Part shown: positions 6,632-10,679 of the stretch, in pieces
Numbering within the stretch: the stretch's first letter is position 1
How the letters are laid out: each line of letters begins with the position of its first letter
Source: Candidatus Bathyarchaeota archaeon
Lineage (GTDB): Archaea; Thermoproteota; Bathyarchaeia; TCS64
Assembly (NCBI GenBank): GCA_030613835.1
Contig: JAUWLH010000037.1
Coordinates: forward strand, 1 to 10,679
Reading direction: 5' to 3'
DNA length: 10,679 nucleotides
The notes under the pieces: model-generated
Database searches by the model: none
The model's input: only the letters and a program-made list of their open reading frames with translations
What the model was told of the DNA's origin: nothing
Program-made: the position numbers and the translations under genes

Positions 6632-7405
6632 CTAACTCTGTTCTTCTATTCGTTTCCTGTATTCTTCCCTTGCACTCTCTAACTTTTCCGGATCTTTGAT
6701 CATGTCGATGGTAGTGTACGCTAGCGCCTTCGCCCCGATTATCATTGCCTCGTGTGCCTGATCCGTGGCGGTCATCTCGGTTCCACTTGGGCTATGTAAT
6801 GTTACCTCACCGATGTTTATGTAACCGCTCAGGGCTGGCATCTCTTAGCTGACGTTTCCGAAGTCAGTTGATGCCCCGCTCTGTATTGGTGTCTGCGCCT
6901 CCGGGTACTCCACCTTGTGCGGGATCTTGTTTGCATAAGTGTTGGCCACCTGGGTTACCTTGCTCGTAGCCCCTGTGGCCAACTCCGCGCCTTTGATGAT
7001 GTCCTTGATTTTGCTGTATATCTCCTCTAGCATGGGCATAGATGGTGTCCTGACATAGAGATGCGCTGATGCGTAATCTGGTATGGTGTTGGGGCTGTCG
7101 CCGCTGTGCTTTATGATGACGTGGATTCTGATGTCCCTATTGATGTGCTGTCTCAGCGCGTTGATGCCTTGAAACGTGAGGATGATGCCTTCTAGACCGT
7201 TCACGCCCTTCTCAGGTGCCACTCCGGCATGGCTGCTCTAACCGTAGAACTCTACGAGGAAGCTCTCGCGGGCGTTGGTGGTGCTGTGGCTGCCCCAAGA
7301 AGGCCCTGCATGGACAGTCTTGTCAACCTCATGAAACTGGACGCTATACTCCTGTTCCACAGGAACATCCAGAAGGCTGGCAGTATGAATAAACTTTAGG
7401 GAATC
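6632..7405 (-). pseudogene. Decayed M20-family amidohydrolase/peptidase remnant
   Basis: One continuous minus-strand frame encodes about 257 codons of an M20 amidohydrolase (aminobenzoyl-glutamate hydrolase/PM20D2-like), broken by TAG at 7240-7238 and TAA at 6847-6845. Conserved blocks run across both stops: KFIHTAS and NARESFLVEFYG, then (after TAG) SSHAGVAPEKGVNGLEG, FQGINALRQHI, NTIPDYASAHLYVR, GAELATGA, TDFGNVS, then (after TAA) EMPALSGYINIG and the C-terminal AHEAMIIGAKALAYTTIDMI. TAG stands where relatives usually have Lys (GK-SSHAG), one base from AAG. No frameshift is needed. The N-terminal half (about 150-170 residues with the first metal ligands) is absent: homology begins where the korB TGA stop ends (7406-7404). 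No promoter is visible. The pieces 7222-6845 and 6841-6632 could be called as small ORFs but neither would make an enzyme. Read as a pseudogene that lies downstream of korAB. Confidence 0.85.
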
Positions 7406-8252
7406 ACATGAACTCCCTGAATAGTTTCTCCATGTCCCTGCGAAGTGGCTGTTTTATCAACGTACCCTTTCTCAGGGCGGGGAAGTTCTCCCTGTACGGC
7501 GCTTCTTCTGACTTGTAGAAAACGCCGATGGGAATCTGGTCCCCCCACTGCTCTGCCCTGAGGTAAGCCAAACCCCAGTCTTCCGTGTTGTGACCTGTCT
7601 CCTCAAGTTTGAACACCCTGTCCCTGTAGAACTCGTAGGTATTCACCTTGTTCCAGCTGATGCACGGCTGCAGGACATCCACCAGGGCGAAGCCCTCATG
7701 GTCGATTGCCTGCTTGAGGACATCTTTGAAGTGGCTGAACTCTCCCACGTAGGCCCTGGAGACAAACGTTGCTCCCGCTGTTAATGCCTGTGTTAATGGG
7801 TTGATGGCCTTCTCCCAGCTACCTCTCGGGCTGGTCTTCGAGACGTACCCTTTCTTGCTCGTGGGGCTAGTCTGTCCCGTGGTGAGACCGTATATGAGGT
7901 TGTTGTGGATGATGTAAGTGATATCCACGTTCCTTCGAACCGCATGGGCGAAATGTCCCATCCCAATGTTGAACGCGTCCCCGTCCCCAGCGAAGCCGAG
8001 GACCGTCAGTTCGTGGTTCGCTAGTTTAATAGCTGTAGCAACTGGCAGGACTCTCCCGTGGATTGTGTGTATTCCGTTAACTCCAATATAGTCGGTGAAC
8101 TTTCCGTGACATCCTATACCTGTGACAGCTACTGCCTCCCAGGGCTCGATATTCATCTCGTCTAAGGTCTGTTTCAAGACGTTAAGGATGGAGAAGTTAC
8201 CGCAGCCGGGGCACCAAGTGTTGATCGCGGGCGTATCATACTTTTTGCTCAT
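7404..8252 (-). CDS. korB: 2-oxoacid:ferredoxin oxidoreductase, beta subunit (TPP-binding)
   Basis: This 282-residue subunit binds TPP and one [4Fe-4S] cluster and, with KorA, oxidises a 2-oxoacid plus CoA to acyl-CoA and CO2, passing electrons to ferredoxin. All four cluster cysteines are present: Cys14 and Cys17 (WCPGCGN), Cys48 (GIGCHGK) and Cys197 (LQPCISWN). The TPP/Mg motif is GDGDAFNIG (89-97) with HNN at 116-118 and YGLTTGQTSPTS (121-132). Length equals that of two-subunit archaeal enzymes. The start is the ATG at 8252, which overlaps the korA TGA (ATGA) and has a strong Shine-Dalgarno; the same frame stays open to 8534, but that extension lies inside korA and is not protein-like. Substrate (2-oxoglutarate, pyruvate or broad) is not determined by these motifs. 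The M20 remnant begins at its stop codon. Confidence 0.95.
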   Translation of the reverse strand: MSKKYDTPAINTWCPGCGNFSILNVLKQTLDEMNIEPWEAVAVTGIGCHGKFTDYIGVNGIHTIHGRVLPVATAIKLANHELTVLGFAGDGDAFNIGMGHFAHAVRRNVDITYIIHNNLIYGLTTGQTSPTSKKGYVSKTSPRGSWEKAINPLTQALTAGATFVSRAYVGEFSHFKDVLKQAIDHEGFALVDVLQPCISWNKVNTYEFYRDRVFKLEETGHNTEDWGLAYLRAEQWGDQIPIGVFYKSEEAPYRENFPALRKGTLIKQPLRRDMEKLFREFM

Positions 8253-9985
8253 CGCAGCACCTCCTTGACTTTGGACACAATCTCGTCCGATGTCAGCGGT
8301 CTCCCGTCGTACTTGAGACCCACGTTGTTGAACTTGTAGCCCGTGTTCAGTTTGATCAGGGTTCCTAACGCTGCTGTCCTGTTGTTCTCGAAGAGCACCG
8401 TCTCCCCAGATAGGTATTCCATCAGTCCCTCTGGGAATGGCTCCATGATCCTGACCTGAACGTATCTGGCCTTGACCCCCTGATCCGATAGTAACCCGAT
8501 AGCCTCTAAGGAGGACCCCTTTGTGGAGCCCCATCCCACCATGGTGATGTCTGGGTCATCTGATCCATAGGACTTGATGGGGGAGAGCTTACCTGTTGCC
8601 CTCTTGATGTGCTCTTCCTTCCTAAACCGCTTGTCCACCATGATACGAGCTGACTCGGACACGCTCGTGCTGAAGCCTCTCTCGGTGTGCTCGTTGCTGT
8701 TTGAAAGAATCAGCGCGTTTGGGGTACCGGGTATTATCCTCGGACTGACTCCGTCCTCGGTGAATCTGTACCTGAGGTACTCGTCTCCCTTCCATTTCCT
8801 TAGCAGGTTGCCCCTGATGATGTCGACCTTGGAGATATCGAACATCTCTACGGTCTCGTGGCTCTCGATGATCTCCTTATCTGTCAGTACGATGACTGGG
8901 ATCTGGAACCTCTCTGCCAGGTTGAAAGCCTCTGCAGTGAGGTAGAAGCACTCCTCTGCATCTCCTGGGCTGAGGACGATCCTTTGGAACTCGCCGTGGG
9001 CCCCGTAGATCGCGAAGAGAAGGTCTCCTTGAGCGGAGTACGTTGCAAGCCCCGTGCTCGGCCCTGGCCTCTGGCCTAACATGATCACGACTGGGTTCTC
9101 CTGAATTGCCGCCATGCTCAGCGCCTCTGTCATGAGGCAGAACCCACCACCGGAGGTTGATGTCATTGACCTGACACCCGCGTACGAGGCACCCACGGTC
9201 ATGCACATGGCCGATATCTCGCTCTCCGCCTGGATGACGACCGAGTCCGTCTCCTCGTCGTGCCCTGCGAAGTAGTGTAGAACTGGGCTGGCAGGCGTCA
9301 TGGGGTAAGCCGCGAGGAAGTTACATCCCGCGGCTTGGGCGCCCAGGGCCACCGCCTCGTTTCCAGTAAGCCAAAGTCTCTCCGGCCTCTCACCCGCTTC
9401 TAGTGTACACTGGAAGCCGTGGTTGAACTCGATGACATTCTCCCAGCCCTTCCGGATGGCCTCGACGTTCATCGAGATAATCTTATCTCTGCCCTCAAAT
9501 GTCTCGGCGATGAGTTCATTGAGGATATCAACGTCCAATCCGACGAGCGCTGCAACTGAGCCGAGGGCCACTGTGTTCCTCATGATCGTGGGGCCGCCGA
9601 GTTCCTTCACAACCTCACTCAGAGGAACTGGATAGTAGTTTATGTCCCCTCTGGAGAGCTCATCCGATAAGGCGTCTTTCTCGTCATAGATGATCCCTCC
9701 TCCCGGGTTGATCTCGTCCATGTGACGGAAAACGGATTCCCTGTTAAGGGCCACGACCAGGTCAAGTTTTCCGCTGTTCGAGAAAACCTTTCTGCTGGAG
9801 CCTCTCACCGTGTAAAAGTTGTGCCCACCTCTTATGAGACTGGGGTAATCAATGGCGCCATACGCGTAGAACCCGCCTCTCATCATTGCCTTACCTAGGA
9901 GCATCCCGCTCCTGCTTATTCCCTGACCCGCCTCGCCTCCGATGAGAACCGTGACGGTATCATCAATTAGACCGCTACACCTCAT
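8249..9985 (-). CDS. korA: 2-oxoacid:ferredoxin oxidoreductase, fused gamma-alpha subunit
   Basis: The 578-residue product is the fused large subunit of the two-subunit archaeal type. Residues about 10-190 are the gamma domain (VTVLIGGEAGQGISRSG at 11-27, RGGHNFYTVRGSS at 52-64). Residues about 205 onward are the alpha domain, opening with TGNEAVALGAQAAG (207-220) and the signature YPMTPAS (227-233, the YPITPSS-type motif), followed by AESEISAMCMTVGASYAG (253-270) and TSTSGGGF (275-282). The C-terminal domain ends near KVKEVLR. Together with KorB it forms the catalytic heterodimer in the cytosol. No delta-type ferredoxin domain is fused, so electrons leave to a separate ferredoxin, plausibly the one encoded divergently 124 bases away. 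The ATG at 9985 is followed closely by the gamma domain, and no better start exists downstream. It overlaps korB by four bases (ATGA). Confidence 0.95.
   Translation of the reverse strand: MRCSGLIDDTVTVLIGGEAGQGISRSGMLLGKAMMRGGFYAYGAIDYPSLIRGGHNFYTVRGSSRKVFSNSGKLDLVVALNRESVFRHMDEINPGGGIIYDEKDALSDELSRGDINYYPVPLSEVVKELGGPTIMRNTVALGSVAALVGLDVDILNELIAETFEGRDKIISMNVEAIRKGWENVIEFNHGFQCTLEAGERPERLWLTGNEAVALGAQAAGCNFLAAYPMTPASPVLHYFAGHDEETDSVVIQAESEISAMCMTVGASYAGVRSMTSTSGGGFCLMTEALSMAAIQENPVVIMLGQRPGPSTGLATYSAQGDLLFAIYGAHGEFQRIVLSPGDAEECFYLTAEAFNLAERFQIPVIVLTDKEIIESHETVEMFDISKVDIIRGNLLRKWKGDEYLRYRFTEDGVSPRIIPGTPNALILSNSNEHTERGFSTSVSESARIMVDKRFRKEEHIKRATGKLSPIKSYGSDDPDITMVGWGSTKGSSLEAIGLLSDQGVKARYVQVRIMEPFPEGLMEYLSGETVLFENNRTAALGTLIKLNTGYKFNNVGLKYDGRPLTSDEIVSKVKEVLR
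8258..8266 (-). promoter_or_regulatory. Ribosome binding site of korB inside korA
   Basis: On the minus strand AAGGAGGTG lies 5 bases before the korB ATG (8252) within the last codons of korA. It is the strongest Shine-Dalgarno in the window and fixes the korB start, in keeping with translational coupling of the second gene in an operon while first genes are leaderless or short-leader. Confidence 0.8.
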
Positions 9986-10026
9986 GTTAAATCACGAGAA
10001 TTCTTGATATGATCAGAGTAACCTCG

Positions 10027-10035
10027 GTTTTTAAC
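10027..10035 (-). promoter_or_regulatory. Possible TATA box of korAB
   Basis: GTTAAAAAC on the minus strand is centred about 46 bases before the korA ATG, predicting a start near 10005 and a leader of about 20 bases. It is the best AT-rich element on this strand between korA and the ferredoxin gene but is not close to consensus. Confidence 0.35.
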
Positions 10036-10066
10036 AGTTACCTAATGTTCAGCCTTGCTTGAAAAC

Positions 10067-10075
10067 CTTTAAAAC
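10067..10075 (+). promoter_or_regulatory. Possible TATA box of the ferredoxin gene, with downstream RBS
   Basis: CTTTAAAAC is centred 39 bases before the ATG at 10110, which predicts a start near 10097 and a leader of about 13 bases. That leader contains GGTGAT (10101-10106), complementary to the archaeal 16S rRNA 3' end, four bases... three to four bases before the ATG, so a short-leader, Shine-Dalgarno-assisted mRNA is likely. Confidence 0.5.
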
Positions 10076-10109
10076 AACGCAGGTAGGCTCTGTTCTGTTA
10101 GGTGATTAA

Positions 10110-10286
10110 ATGCCAACAGTTACAGTATCGGATGCATGTAACGGAGACGCTGTCTGCGTTGATATCTGCCCAATGAACGTATTTGACATGGTCGACGGTT
10201 TGTCCTCTCCAGAGAGGGCTGACGACTGTATCATGTGTATGGCGTGCGTCAACGCATGCCCGACCCAGGCAATCACAGTCGAGTAA
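10110..10286 (+). CDS. Small dicluster ferredoxin with Asp-substituted cluster motif
   Basis: This 58-residue protein, MPTVTVSDACNG to QAITVE, is a bacterial-type ferredoxin with two cluster motifs. The second is complete: Cys40, Cys43, Cys46 and Cys50 followed by Pro (CIMCMACVNACP). The first reads C-x2-D-x2-C-x3-CP (Cys10, Asp13, Cys16, Cys20), with Asp where the second Cys is expected. Known archaeal ferredoxins with this Asp hold either a [3Fe-4S] cluster (Sulfolobus, Thermoplasma type) or a [4Fe-4S] with Asp ligand (Pyrococcus furiosus), so cluster I (Cys10, Asp13, Cys16, Cys50) is probably 3Fe or Asp-ligated; cluster II should be a normal [4Fe-4S] (Cys20, 40, 43, 46). It lacks the N-terminal zinc extension of Sulfolobus ferredoxin. 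Its divergent position next to korAB suggests that it is the electron acceptor of KorAB (inference). It is short enough to be missed by length filters. Confidence 0.9.
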   Translation: MPTVTVSDACNGDAVCVDICPMNVFDMVDGLSSPERADDCIMCMACVNACPTQAITVE

Positions 10287-10303
10287 AATCTCTCGACTTT
10301 TTT
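10278..10303 (+). terminator. Intrinsic-type terminator after the ferredoxin gene
   Basis: GTCGAG (10278-10283) and CTCGAC (10292-10297) form a perfect 6-bp stem, 7 bp with the flanking A-T pair, with an 8-base loop, directly followed by six T (10298-10303) and a further T-rich run. The 5' arm overlaps the last codons. It also separates the ferredoxin transcript from the convergent DUF47 gene. Confidence 0.65.
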
Positions 10304-10322
10304 CTATTTTTAAATAAATTGA

Positions 10323-10679
10323 TCAGCTACGCCTTACGGCGATAGCCCTGACTATGTCAGCGGTGTTCTCGCTCCAGTCCGCGACTGTCTCTATCGCGTC
10401 GAAGAACTCGTTCATGAGGATCAATGCCCCCATGCTGAACTCAGGGAACTCCTCTTTCGCGAAGTGGAACCTAACCTCGCCGTATAGGTCATCGATTGTC
10501 TCCTCAAGCATCTCAACCTCGTCAGCCAATTCCAATGCCTTTAATGGGCTTTTTGATAACGCATGGATGCTCTGCTTGAGCACATTAACGCAATCAACGT
10601 TTACCTTGGCCATGTTCAATGTGGCTGTTTTGATGGATTCCGGGGTTTTTTCGAACGGAATCGTCCTGAGTATCCTGCC
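10323..10679 (-). CDS. DUF47/PhoU-like protein, 3' part only
   Basis: The minus-strand frame is open from the right edge of the window to a stop at 10323, giving 118 visible C-terminal codons; the start lies outside. The product is helical with a DUF47 (PhoU-like, PitA-accessory) pattern: an IPFEKTPESIKTA segment, a long helix of alternating hydrophobic and acidic residues (LKALELADEVEMLEETIDDLYGEVRF), EFSMGALILMNEFFDAIETVAD and the closing WSENTADIVRAIAVRR, like the conserved end of the family where the helix bundle finishes. Acidic E/D-xxx-E/D patterns agree with metal binding seen in PhoU-like proteins. DUF47 genes often sit next to a Pit-type phosphate permease, which could lie beyond the window edge. 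A TTG at 10619 could be taken as a start, but the frame upstream is family-like (RTIPFEKTPES), so the gene is simply cut by the window. Confidence 0.75.
   Translation of the reverse strand, partial: GRILRTIPFEKTPESIKTATLNMAKVNVDCVNVLKQSIHALSKSPLKALELADEVEMLEETIDDLYGEVRFHFAKEEFPEFSMGALILMNEFFDAIETVADWSENTADIVRAIAVRRS

Noticed and set aside
6632..6841. 69-residue minus-strand ORF as an independent small protein
   Set aside because: It is the C-terminal end of the M20 frame directly after the TAA codon and continues the family sequence.
6845..7222. 125-residue minus-strand ORF as an independent small protein
   Set aside because: Its GTG start is internal to the SSHAGVAPEKG motif, and the family sequence continues upstream past the TAG.
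8253..8534. N-terminal extension of korB to an upstream start
   Set aside because: The extension lies inside korA, is low-complexity Gly/Gln/Arg-rich, and the ATG at 8252 has a strong Shine-Dalgarno and the ATGA overlap.
8877..9206. Arg-rich 109-codon minus-strand ORF inside korA
   Set aside because: Out-of-frame shadow of the korA coding sequence with biased composition and no motif.
1..10679. CRISPR array, insertion sequence, integrase, toxin-antitoxin or phage genes
   Set aside because: No repeat-spacer pattern, no terminal inverted repeats with transposase, and all sizeable frames are accounted for by metabolic or regulatory genes.

Overview
The window looks archaeal. It carries a fused gamma-alpha plus beta 2-oxoacid:ferredoxin oxidoreductase with its own small ferredoxin, an archaeal-type winged-helix gene and a DUF47/PhoU-like gene. 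AT-rich TATA-like boxes lie about 24 to 40 bases upstream of several start codons, and most genes lack a convincing Shine-Dalgarno sequence, as expected for leaderless or short-leader archaeal transcripts. The coding DNA is moderately GC-rich and the spacers are AT-rich. I cannot fix the phylum; a heterotrophic Thermoproteota- or Thermoplasmatota-like archaeon fits.

Layout. Left edge (1-2061): the 3' end of a winged-helix regulator gene, then a 575-residue thiamine-diphosphate (TPP) enzyme of the acetolactate synthase/decarboxylase superfamily. A tRNA-Glu(CTC) gene with encoded CCA lies on the opposite strand, two bases past the TPP gene stop. Next (2301-4906) come two PLP enzymes on the + strand, a class I/II aminotransferase and a class V aminotransferase, each with its own upstream spacer. 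An M19 (renal dipeptidase-like) gene converges on them from the minus strand and is divergent from a stand-alone GyrI-like ligand-binding protein; a 20-bp perfect palindrome sits midway between their two TATA boxes. Right half, minus strand: korA-korB (ATGA overlap), and directly after the korB stop a decayed M20 peptidase remnant with no N-terminal half and two in-frame stop codons. Divergent from korA is a 58-residue ferredoxin gene with an Asp-substituted cluster motif. The right edge holds the 3' part of a DUF47/PhoU-like gene. No stretch above 300 bases lacks a gene.

How the genes could work together (inference): peptidases release amino acids or cleave amides, aminotransferases convert amino acids to 2-oxoacids, and the 2-oxoacids are decarboxylated by the TPP enzyme or oxidised to acyl-CoA by KorAB with reduction of the neighbouring ferredoxin. 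Except for korAB these are separate transcription units, so this is a theme and not a proven pathway. I see no CRISPR array, transposase, prophage or defence gene. The most notable points are the decayed M20 gene, the M19 protein that lacks most of the usual metal ligands, and the palindrome in the M19/GyrI divergent promoter.
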